Assembly (NCBI GenBank): GCA_020853395.1
Contig: JADYYY010000002.1
Span: 146,609 to 210,608 of the forward strand
Source of the DNA: Acidobacteriota bacterium
GTDB taxonomy: Bacteria > Acidobacteriota > Vicinamibacteria > Vicinamibacterales > SCN-69-37
Length of the DNA: 64,000 nt
Direction: 5' to 3'
How positions within the stretch are numbered: the stretch's first letter is position 1; each line of letters opens with the position of its first letter. Position numbers and translations under genes: made by a program. Shown piece after piece: positions 18,931 to 26,222 of this stretch. Below the pieces are notes generated by a model, which saw nothing but the letters and a program-made list of their open reading frames with translations, was not told the origin of the DNA and did not search any database.

Positions 18931-19135
18931 GGAAGGGACGAAGGGGACGAAGGGACAAGGGCGGCCACGGGACAAGACGGTCGACAAGGGCGCTCCAAGG
19001 GACAAGGGCGGCTCAAAGCACGGGGTGACCAAGAGACAAGGGCGGGTCCAAGGGACAAGGAGCCCAAGACAAGAGCGGCCAAGGGACACGGGCGGCCACG
19101 GGACACGGGCGGTCCAAGGAAAGCGGACGGCCCAA
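18931..19135 (+). repeat. degenerate minisatellite
   Basis: Repeated variants of CAAGGGACAAGGGCGGCC and CGGGACACGGGCGGCCA in imperfect tandem. Units are diverged in sequence and length, suggesting an old array. Strongly purine-skewed on the plus strand. Confidence 0.65.
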
Positions 19136-19460
19136 AGGACGAATCGGCGCTCCGTTGGTTCAGGTTGCGCCGTTCGAACAGGTCTCGGGGCGGTCATCGA
19201 CGACGTGGGGCTCGCTAGTTGGGGCCGCTGCTGCGAGCGCGGTGCGATGCGTGGATGTCGGGGTGGCCGCACGCCGGGTCCTGACCGGCACATCACCACC
19301 GCCCGGCGCCGCGCTCGCCGCGCACGTAATTGCCGCGAGCGTCAACCGGTGGCGTATCTCGGGCAGGGGGCGGAGGCGTGCTTGCGTGGGCCAGCCTGCG
19401 ACGCGCGCCCGGCGATGCCAATCCGCCGGACACACCCTTCACCCTTTTCCCTTTCCCCTC

Positions 19461-19517
19461 TTTTCCCCTTCGCCCTTTACCTTTGCCCTCTGCCCTTTGC
19501 CCTTTGCCCTTTGCCCT
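19461..19517 (-). repeat. right arm of inverted heptad repeat, G-rich on minus strand
   Basis: Inverted copy of the left arm: CCC runs at 19486, 19493, 19500, 19507 and 19514 again at exact 7-nt spacing. Pyrimidine-rich sequence continues leftward to about 19443. It ends 2 bp before the stop codon of the diheme cytochrome gene, so on that gene's transcript it forms a G-rich 3' region. Confidence 0.85.
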
Positions 19518-19519
19518 TC

Positions 19520-20275
19520 TCAGGGTAGCGTCTTCGGTCCCCACAGCTTCCGGTGGAGCTGGTGGCACTCGGCGCAGGAGCCGAGGATCACGGCGTAGGC
19601 GGCGACCCGCTCCGGTGCGGTGTCGGCTGCGGCGGCGCGAGCCGCGGCTTTGTGCACGCGGGTCTCTGCTGCGCGGATTTCCTTCGTGAGCCTATGATCC
19701 GGCGGCAGGTCGGCGGCGGCGAGCGGCGCCGTCTCGAGGCGTTCCGCGCCGAGCTGCCAGTCGGTACTCGACGGCACGAACAGGCCCTGTTCCAGCAAGT
19801 GGACCGCCTGCAGGTGCTCCAGCATGTGGCCGACGAGCCCGCCGACGTCCGGTGTGGCCCGCCGTGCAATCGCTGGCCGGACACCGGCCGTACGGTGGCA
19901 TTCGCCGCACTCGGCGAAGAGCGTCGCGGTGGCACGCGCGGCCTGAGCGAGGTTCGTCGCCTCTGCCGCGCGCCGTCCTGCCACGCGGATCGGGAAGAGG
20001 AACGGCTGCGAGGTCGGCGGGAGGCCGGCAGGCAGCTCGATCTCGGCGAGCTCGCGGGCCGGCGGCCGCACGGCCGCAAGGTCGCCGCGGATGACCGCCT
20101 CGTGCACCTTCGTGATCTGCAGGAAATGATGCGCCATCTCCGCGCGCCGCTCGGGCAACGACGCCGCGCCCTGCGCGTGCACGACGCCTGGCGCCTCGTG
20201 GATCTGGAGCAGCAGAACGCCGGCGAAGATCAGGACCGGGCCTGCCGCGGTCAACGCTCTGATGGGCTGTCTCAT
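19520..20275 (-). CDS. secreted diheme c-type cytochrome-like protein
   Basis: 251 aa. Hydrophobic signal (MRQPIRALTAAGPVLIFAGVLLL), then a mainly helical domain with two heme-attachment motifs, CGECH (about residue 122) and CAECH (about 238). The second, near the C-terminus, is followed by QLHRKLWGPKTLP. Not a standard class I cytochrome; the spacing of motifs suggests a cytochrome c'-like or duplicated helical fold. The start at 20275 is favoured over the longer reading because a GGGGGC ribosome site and a sigma-54-like promoter lie just upstream. Probable periplasmic electron carrier or sensor. The partner is unknown. Confidence 0.72.
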   Translation of the reverse strand: MRQPIRALTAAGPVLIFAGVLLLQIHEAPGVVHAQGAASLPERRAEMAHHFLQITKVHEAVIRGDLAAVRPPARELAEIELPAGLPPTSQPFLFPIRVAGRRAAEATNLAQAARATATLFAECGECHRTAGVRPAIARRATPDVGGLVGHMLEHLQAVHLLEQGLFVPSSTDWQLGAERLETAPLAAADLPPDHRLTKEIRAAETRVHKAAARAAAADTAPERVAAYAVILGSCAECHQLHRKLWGPKTLP

Positions 20276-20297
20276 GATGCGCCCCCGGCGATCTGCC

Positions 20298-20312
20298 GCA
20301 AACCCCATGCCG
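20298..20312 (-). promoter_or_regulatory. sigma-54 (-24/-12) promoter of the diheme cytochrome gene
   Basis: On the minus strand CGGCAT-N5-TTGC, with GG (20311-20310) and GC (20299-20298) exactly 10 nt apart. The predicted start site near 20286 leaves an 11-nt leader containing GGGGGC before ATG 20275. Confidence 0.5.
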
Positions 20313-20423
20313 CACACGCCCACGGCCGAGCCGGAAGTCGAGATACGATGGACGCGGGTTATTCCCGAGCGCCCTGCAGTTCTTTCGCAGACGCGCTGAC
20401 CCGCTGTTCCGAAGGAGACGTTC

Positions 20424-21329
20424 GTGGCTCACGCGCCCGCTGTCCTCTGTCCCGTCGACTTCTCCACCGCCTCGCGTGGCGCACTGCGCTACGCCGCGGC
20501 GGTAGCGGAGCACTTCGGGTCCGCGCTGCTCGTCCTGACCGTGAGCGACCCGCTCTTGACCGAGGTGGCGGAGCTGCAGATGGGCGCCGCCTGGCTCGAG
20601 GACAACGTCGAAACCGAACTGCGACGCTTCGTCGACGAAACGCTGGGCGGCGGCCGGGCCGTCACGCCCGAGCTCATCGCCACCACGGGGAAGGCTCCCC
20701 AGCGGATTCTCGACGTCGCGCGCGACCGCGGCGTCGACCTGGTCGTCATGAGCAGCCACGGGCTCACCGGCATTCGCAAGCTGTTCTTCGGCGCGACGAC
20801 CGAACGCGTGCTTCGCGAAACCGACGTGCCGGTGCTCGTGACGCCCGCCGCCGACGAAGGGCCGGGCGATCTCGACGAGCTCAAAGGCACCGGCCGCCCC
20901 GTGCTCGTGCCGGTCGAGCTTTCGGTCGAGGGGGTCGCGTCCCGCCAACTGACCGTCGCCGCCGCCGTCTGTCAGGCGCTCGACGTGCCGTTGCTCTTCG
21001 CGCACGTCGTCGAACCGCTGCGCATTCCCGTACCGGTCCCGATGTCGTTGCCCAACGTCGACGCCGAGCGCCGGACGCGCGCCGAGTCGCTCTTCGCTCA
21101 GTTGACCGCGACCCTGCCCGCGGCGATCAAGCGGGAGGCTCTCGTCGCTTACGGCGATCCGGCCGAGGAGATCGCGAAGATCGCCAAGGACCGTCACGCC
21201 GGCCTGATCGTGATGGGCCTCCACGCGACGTCGCTGACGGGACCGCGGATGGGATCGGTCACCTATCGCGTGCTCTGTCTCGCGCCGACGGTCGTGCTCG
21301 CGCTGCCTCCGGCATCGCCGGCCGCGTGA
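20424..21329 (+). CDS. tandem universal stress protein (two USP domains)
   Basis: 301 aa with two USP domains: about 1-145 (VLCPVDFSTASRGALRYAA ... SSHGLTGIRKLFFGATTERVL) and about 160-298 (VLVPVELSVEGVASRQLT ... GLHATSLTGPRMGSVTYRVL). Neither keeps the full G-2x-G-9x-G-S/T pattern: the first lacks the leading Gly, the second lacks the middle Gly. ATP binding is therefore doubtful, and a ligand-sensing or dimer-scaffold role is possible. GTG 20424 is the start, with AAGGAG 6 nt upstream. It is 30 bp before the PQQ dehydrogenase gene and may be co-transcribed with it. Confidence 0.9.
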   Translation: MAHAPAVLCPVDFSTASRGALRYAAAVAEHFGSALLVLTVSDPLLTEVAELQMGAAWLEDNVETELRRFVDETLGGGRAVTPELIATTGKAPQRILDVARDRGVDLVVMSSHGLTGIRKLFFGATTERVLRETDVPVLVTPAADEGPGDLDELKGTGRPVLVPVELSVEGVASRQLTVAAAVCQALDVPLLFAHVVEPLRIPVPVPMSLPNVDAERRTRAESLFAQLTATLPAAIKREALVAYGDPAEEIAKIAKDRHAGLIVMGLHATSLTGPRMGSVTYRVLCLAPTVVLALPPASPAA

Positions 21330-21359
21330 TAGCCTGTCACTCCGTACGAGGCCACTGAC

Positions 21360-23690
21360 ATGTCGAGCGCCCTCTTCTCATGGTCACGCCGGCGGCTCCG
21401 CGCCGGGTTCCTGTGCATCGCTGCCGCCCTGCTCCTGATGGTCAGCGCCGGCGCCCTCACCGCGGCGCGCAGCTCGAAATGGTGGTGGGACAACCTCGGC
21501 GGGCCGACGAGCTCGCACTACGTGGACCTCGATCAGGTGAACAAGGCGAACGTCGGCCGGCTCGAGGTCGCCTGGTTCTATCCCTACGGCAACCTCGGCT
21601 TCAACCCGATCGTCGTCGAAGACGTGATGTACGTGTCCGGGCGCAACAACGCGCTCATCGCGCTCGACGCGTCGACCGGAAAGGAAATCTGGATCCACGA
21701 GAACATCCCGGGCTTGTCGGTGCGCGGCGTCAACTACTGGCAGAGCACCGACGGCAAGGACAAGCGCATCCTGTTCACGACCGGGCCGTTCCTTCAGGCG
21801 CTCGACGCGAAGACCGGCAAGTCGGTCCTGGCGTTCGGCACGAACGGCCACGTGGATCTGCGCCAGGGCCTCGACCGCGGCGAGTACGGCGTGCGCGTGC
21901 CGAACCCCGGCAAGGTGTTCGAGAACCTGCTGATCCTCGGGTCGGCGCCCGGTGAGGGCTGGATGTCGCCGCCCGGCGACATTCGCGCGTACGACGTGCA
22001 GACCGGCAAGCTCGTGTGGCAGTTCCACACCGTGCCGCGTCCCGGCGAGTTCGGCTACGAGACGTGGCCGAAAGACGCGTACAAGTACGTCGGCGGCGCC
22101 AACACGTGGGGCGAGATGTCCGTCGACGAAGCGCGCGGCATCGTGTACTTGCCGACGGGGTCGGGCACGTACGACTTCTACGGCGGCGATCGGCACGGCG
22201 CGAATCTCTTCGCCAACTGCCTGCTCGCGCTCGACGCGAGGACGGGCAAGCGGCTGTGGCACTTCCAGAACATCCACCACGACCTCTGGGACTGGGACAA
22301 CGTCTCGGCGCCGCAGCTCGTGACCATCCGCCACAACGGCCGGCGGGTCGATGCGGTGGCGATGGCCGGCAAGACGGGGTTCCTCTACGTCTTCGATCGC
22401 GTCTCGGGCCAGCCGATCTGGCCGATCGAGGAGCGCCCGGTGCCGCAAACCGACGTGCCGGGCGAGCAGTCGTGGCCGACGCAGCCCTTCCCCACCGTCG
22501 TGCCGCCGTTCGGCCGTCAGCACTTCACCGTGGACGACATCAACCCGTGGCTGCTCACCAAGGAGCAGCAGGACGACTGGAAAGCGCGCGTCCCGGCGAT
22601 GCGCAACGAAGGGCTCTTCACGCCGCCCGCGCTCCGCGAGACGGTGTCGATGCCGGGCAACCAGGGCGGTTCCAACTGGGGCACGACGGCCGCCAATCCC
22701 GACAAGGGCTACGTCTACGTCCTCAACATCGACGCGGTCGCCATCCTGAAGCTCGATGACGTGCGGCAGAAGGTGGGCGGGTTCCAATCCATGGGCGCCG
22801 GCATCGAAGCGGGTCGCGCCGCCTTCAACGCGCGGTGCGCCGAGTGCCACGGCGAGGACATGAAGAACCCGAAAGACGATGCCCCGAGCCTTGTCGGGGT
22901 GACGGAACGCTACAGCGAGGACATCATCGCGCAGACGGTGACGGGCGGCTACGGCAACATGCGCGCCGTGCCGAACGTCGACAACGTCGAGCTGACGGCG
23001 ATTCTGACCTACCTCGCGGCGAGCAGCGGCAGCGGCGGTCCGGCCGGCCGCGGGGCCGCGCCGCCGGCGTTTCCCGCCGGACCGGTCGTCGCGTCGGGCG
23101 GCGCGCCGATTCCCGCCCTCCAGAACGCGTCCGGCGCCACGCCACCGGCCCGCCGGTATCCCGGCAACGGCGCGAACGGCGGCAACGCCGCCTATCCGGA
23201 AGGCGTCGCCGTGCCGGCAACCCGGTACGTCAGCGAATGGGGCGTCCAAGCGCTCGCGACCAAGCCGCCGTACAGCACCTTGACGGCCTACGACCTGAAC
23301 ACGGGCGCGATCAAATGGCAGATCCCCACTGGCGACGATCCGGCAACGATCGCGGCCGGCGGTCCGAAGAACACGGGCTCGCCGATGCTGCGCAACGGCA
23401 TCATGCCGACCAAGGCCGGGCTGATCTTCATGGCGGGCAACGACGGCAAGATGCGCGCGTACGACGAAGAGACCGGCAAGACCGTCTGGGAAGGCCCGCT
23501 GCCCGGGCCTTCACGCGGCGTGCCGGCGATCTACGAGTCGAAAGGCCGGCAGTTCATCGTCGTCGCCGCGCTGCCCCCTGGCGGAGGTCGCGGCGGCGCC
23601 GTCGGTACGAACGTCCCGGGCGGGCCGGCGAAGCCGGTCGATCCCAACGCGCCGCGCGGCTACATCGCGTTCGCGCTTCCGAGAAGGTAG
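21360..23690 (+). CDS. PQQ-dependent dehydrogenase with inserted cytochrome c domain
   Basis: 776 aa secreted quinoprotein. Signal peptide about 1-37. Beta-propeller blades with repeated tryptophan-docking elements (ALIALDASTGKEIW, IRAYDVQTGKLVWQF, LALDARTGKRLWHFQ, MRAYDEETGKTVWEG). A class I cytochrome c module lies at about 485-560 (CAECH near residue 492) between propeller halves, followed by a Gly/Pro/Ala linker (about 562-610), and the last blades follow. It oxidises an alcohol or sugar in the periplasm and passes electrons through its own heme. Start and length fit the family. The GMC/subunit-3 genes face it on the other strand. Confidence 0.9.
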   Translation: MSSALFSWSRRRLRAGFLCIAAALLLMVSAGALTAARSSKWWWDNLGGPTSSHYVDLDQVNKANVGRLEVAWFYPYGNLGFNPIVVEDVMYVSGRNNALIALDASTGKEIWIHENIPGLSVRGVNYWQSTDGKDKRILFTTGPFLQALDAKTGKSVLAFGTNGHVDLRQGLDRGEYGVRVPNPGKVFENLLILGSAPGEGWMSPPGDIRAYDVQTGKLVWQFHTVPRPGEFGYETWPKDAYKYVGGANTWGEMSVDEARGIVYLPTGSGTYDFYGGDRHGANLFANCLLALDARTGKRLWHFQNIHHDLWDWDNVSAPQLVTIRHNGRRVDAVAMAGKTGFLYVFDRVSGQPIWPIEERPVPQTDVPGEQSWPTQPFPTVVPPFGRQHFTVDDINPWLLTKEQQDDWKARVPAMRNEGLFTPPALRETVSMPGNQGGSNWGTTAANPDKGYVYVLNIDAVAILKLDDVRQKVGGFQSMGAGIEAGRAAFNARCAECHGEDMKNPKDDAPSLVGVTERYSEDIIAQTVTGGYGNMRAVPNVDNVELTAILTYLAASSGSGGPAGRGAAPPAFPAGPVVASGGAPIPALQNASGATPPARRYPGNGANGGNAAYPEGVAVPATRYVSEWGVQALATKPPYSTLTAYDLNTGAIKWQIPTGDDPATIAAGGPKNTGSPMLRNGIMPTKAGLIFMAGNDGKMRAYDEETGKTVWEGPLPGPSRGVPAIYESKGRQFIVVAALPPGGGRGGAVGTNVPGGPAKPVDPNAPRGYIAFALPRR

Positions 23691-23693
23691 CGC

Positions 23694-24260
23694 CTACTTC
23701 TCCGTTCGGACGTCGTAGCCGACGAACTCCTGCAGGTAGACGTTGCCCTGGTATTCCATCTCCCGATGGATGCCGATCTCCGACGTGTAGTACGCGAACG
23801 CGACGCGAGACTTGAGCGTCACGAAGAACTTCTCCGCCGCGCTCTCGGGACTCGCCTCTTTCGAGGCGATGGCGGTCAGGAGCGCGACGCGTTCAGCCGG
23901 GGTGGCCTCGAGGAAGGTCTTGCCGCTCGTGCGGCGGCTGAGATCGTCGATCGCGGCCAGCCCGTCGCGCCACTCGTTGCGTTCCTCGGCGGTCCAGGCG
24001 TCGGCGAGCTCGCCGTCGATGTAGGCGGCAACACGCGCCGCCCGCGCGCCCGGCGAGTGGCTGTCGGTCGGGATGATCTCTTCGGCCAGCTCGTCGACGA
24101 GCGAGTATTCGCTCGTCGTGAAGAACCGTGGAGACGCGGCCTGGCCCGCCGACAGCACACGCCGCACGCCGAGCGTCGACGTGATCGCCGCGCTCGCCGC
24201 GGCGATCTTCAGCACGTCTCGCCGGTCGAGCCGAGGATCCCGACGATCGCCGTCCGCCAT
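23694..24260 (-). CDS. gluconate 2-dehydrogenase subunit 3 family protein
   Basis: 188 aa. A Tat-like N-terminus (LDRRDVLKIAAASAAITSTLG) is followed by the subunit-3 domain with FFTTSEYSLVDELAEEIIPTDSHSPGARAA. In the family this small subunit accompanies an FAD-containing GMC subunit and carries the folded complex through the Tat system. The start ATG 24260 overlaps the GMC stop by one base (TGATG), so the two are translationally coupled. Convergent with the PQQ dehydrogenase, 3 bp apart. Confidence 0.92.
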   Translation of the reverse strand: MADGDRRDPRLDRRDVLKIAAASAAITSTLGVRRVLSAGQAASPRFFTTSEYSLVDELAEEIIPTDSHSPGARAARVAAYIDGELADAWTAEERNEWRDGLAAIDDLSRRTSGKTFLEATPAERVALLTAIASKEASPESAAEKFFVTLKSRVAFAYYTSEIGIHREMEYQGNVYLQEFVGYDVRTEK

Positions 24261-26047
24261 CAGAGCCGTCCTCTCCTGAATTCTTCCGCGAGGTAGTCGC
24301 AGGAGCGCCAGGCGAGCGCCATGATCGTCCAGGTGGGATTCTGGCACGACGCGCTCACGTGGCTGCTGCCGTCGACGACGAACAGGTTCTTCACGTCGTG
24401 TGACTGCTGGAACTGGTTCAGCACCGACGTGCGCCTGTCGGAGCCCATGCGCGCCGTGCCCAGCTCGTGGATCGACCACCCTTCGGTGAGCGGTGTGCGG
24501 CTCACGCCCACGATCTCGAACCCGGCGGCCTCGAACATCTCCTGGGCCGTGTTCGCCATGTCCTCGCACATCTTCTTCTCGTTGTCGCCGAACTGGTAGT
24601 GGAAGCGCAGTACCGGAATGCCCCACCGGTCTGTCGTATTGGGGTCGAGAGCGACGTAGTTCTCGTAGCGGGCCAGCACTTCGCCGAACCCGCCCATCTC
24701 GATGTAGGCGCCCGACAGATCGCGCACGCGCTTCTTGTAGTCGGCGCCGAAGCCCGGCTGGTCGCTCGCCGCGAACATCGAATTGCCCGCGCTGCCCTCG
24801 AAGCCGTAGCCGCGGATGAAATCCGTGCGGCGCTCCTTCAGGTTGCGGAATCTGGGCACGTAGAACCCGCCCGGCCGCCCGTCGTCGATCGTGCGCGGCG
24901 CGCCGATGCGGTCCTTCACGAGGCCGCGGACGCCCGGCCCCATGATGTGCTCGCAGAAGTTGTGGCCCACGTGGCCGCTCGAGTTGCCGATGCCGTTCGG
25001 GTGCGCCTGCGACTTGGACAGCAGCATGATGCGCGCGCTCTCGAGCGTTGACGCCGCCAGCACGACGACGCGAGCGCGGGCCTCGTAGGCGCGGCCCGTC
25101 TCCGCATCGAGAAACGCCACGCCGCTCGCCTTGCCCGTACGCTCGTCCACGAGGACTTCGCGCACGACGGCATTCGTGCGCAGCGACAGGCGGCCGGTGT
25201 CCTGTGCCGGGTAGATGAGCCCGGTCGGCGAGTCGAACACCGCGTGGATGTCGCAGCCGCCCGGACGCCGCGCGCACGCGCCGCGCCCGAAGCATCGGCT
25301 CCTGTACTTGTTGTGCTCAAGCCCGTCGGTCGTCACGCCCGCGCGGTAGGGCGTGACCGTCCGTCCCATCGCCGCCATCTTCGCGCGCAGCGTCGCCTCG
25401 GCGGCCGTGAGCCGCGTCGGCCGTTGGAAGATGCTGTCGGGCAGGTGCGGCAGGTGCTCCGCTACGCCAGAGATGCCGAGGTAGCGGTCGACCCGGTCGT
25501 AGTAAGGCGCGATGTCCTTGTACGAAATCGGCCAATCCTCGCCGTAGCCGTCCCGGCGTCGCGCTTTGAAGTCGTAGTCCGAAAGACGCAGCGCGAGCCG
25601 GCCCCAGATGGTCGTCTTGCCACCCAGCGTGCGGGCCCGAACCCACGCGTAGCGCGTGCCCGTGTACGGGTGGTCTTTCTCGTCGACCATGAAGTTGCGG
25701 CTGTAGTCGGCACCATTGCCGCCCTGGATGTAGTTGTAGACCTTGTCGTACGGCTGACCGGCGCCGTAGGGCGGCTGCCGGATCGTGTACTCGTTGAGCG
25801 TGAGGGCGTGATGACCTGGCGGCATCTGGCCACGGCGCGGATGCTCGTACGGCCACTCCATCGACTTCAGCTCGCGGTCGAGATCGAGCTTCTTGCCCGC
25901 CTCGAGCATCAGCACCTCGAGCCCCTTCGAGGTGAGCACGTGCGCGGCCATCCCGCCGGCGGCGCCCGACCCGACGACGATCGCGTCGTAGGTGCGCGTC
26001 AGGTCGGCATCGGGCTGGGGCGTCTGAAGGAACCGGAGAAGCGGCAT
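24260..26047 (-). CDS. GMC family FAD-dependent oxidoreductase
   Basis: 595 aa. N-terminal dinucleotide-binding motif YDAIVVGSGAAGGMAAHVL with the distal LMLEAG acid. Substrate domain; C-terminal FVVDGSSHVSASCQNPTWTIMALAWR holds the usual catalytic His and Asn region. It resembles the large subunit of periplasmic sugar or alcohol dehydrogenases paired with subunit 3. No own Tat signal is visible, so it is probably exported with subunit 3. ATG 26047 is used; a TTG 10 codons earlier overlaps the inverted repeat upstream. Substrate unknown. Confidence 0.92.
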   Translation of the reverse strand: MPLLRFLQTPQPDADLTRTYDAIVVGSGAAGGMAAHVLTSKGLEVLMLEAGKKLDLDRELKSMEWPYEHPRRGQMPPGHHALTLNEYTIRQPPYGAGQPYDKVYNYIQGGNGADYSRNFMVDEKDHPYTGTRYAWVRARTLGGKTTIWGRLALRLSDYDFKARRRDGYGEDWPISYKDIAPYYDRVDRYLGISGVAEHLPHLPDSIFQRPTRLTAAEATLRAKMAAMGRTVTPYRAGVTTDGLEHNKYRSRCFGRGACARRPGGCDIHAVFDSPTGLIYPAQDTGRLSLRTNAVVREVLVDERTGKASGVAFLDAETGRAYEARARVVVLAASTLESARIMLLSKSQAHPNGIGNSSGHVGHNFCEHIMGPGVRGLVKDRIGAPRTIDDGRPGGFYVPRFRNLKERRTDFIRGYGFEGSAGNSMFAASDQPGFGADYKKRVRDLSGAYIEMGGFGEVLARYENYVALDPNTTDRWGIPVLRFHYQFGDNEKKMCEDMANTAQEMFEAAGFEIVGVSRTPLTEGWSIHELGTARMGSDRRTSVLNQFQQSHDVKNLFVVDGSSHVSASCQNPTWTIMALAWRSCDYLAEEFRRGRL

Positions 26048-26057
26048 GGAACTCTGT

Positions 26058-26077
26058 TTGTCAAGAAACTGTGACAA
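26058..26077. promoter_or_regulatory. inverted repeat before the GMC gene
   Basis: TTGTCA-N8-TGACAA, a 6-bp perfect dyad with 8-nt spacer, 10 bp upstream of the GMC start codon in an AT-richer patch. The minus strand also reads TTGACA here. Candidate operator for a repressor of the GMC/subunit-3 pair. Confidence 0.35.
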
Positions 26078-26189
26078 CGGAACTTTTCTGCGCCGCGCGC
26101 AGTCTTAGGATGTGAATGCTCGCCTTCCATCCATTACCGCACGTCACGATCTCATCCTGATTCGTTCCGCGTTCGCGGATTCTTACCCA

Positions 26190-26214
26190 GGCCCCGGCGC
26201 ACGTTGCCGGGGCC
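26190..26214 (-). terminator. strong hairpin after the HEAT/cytochrome gene
   Basis: GGCCCCGGC / GCCGGGGCC, a perfect 9-bp stem with 7-nt loop, 8 nt beyond the stop codon at 26223. No T-tract follows on the minus strand, so it would act as an I-shaped terminator. On the plus strand it is followed by GCGCATTTT. Confidence 0.5.
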
Positions 26215-26222
26215 GCGCATTT

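Larger units (their letters stand above)
18844..19519. other. 676-bp non-coding block between two minus-strand genes
   Basis: It contains no believable gene; open frames here are low-complexity translations of repeats. From left to right: left purine-rich heptad arm (18874-18930), degenerate GGGACAAGGGCGG-type minisatellite (about 18931-19135), about 300 bp of unique high-GC DNA, and the inverted right arm (19461-19517) ending at the stop of the cytochrome gene. Any promoter for the GNAT/acyl-CoA synthetase gene must lie here. Confidence 0.7.

Noticed and set aside
18723-19299. Frames rich in Pro/Leu/Ser through the repeat region, including an N-terminal extension of the GNAT/acyl-CoA synthetase gene
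   Set aside because: They are translations of the heptad and minisatellite repeats. The true start with ribosome site is at 18843.
18874-19517. CRISPR array
   Set aside because: The repeats are 7-nt tandem units and degenerate minisatellites with no unique spacers of constant length, and no cas genes are near.
20355-20370. Sigma-54 promoter for the tandem USP gene
   Set aside because: GG and GC at 10-nt spacing occur at 20357/20369, but the surrounding bases (GGGTTA...GAGC) do not resemble TGGCAC and TTGC.
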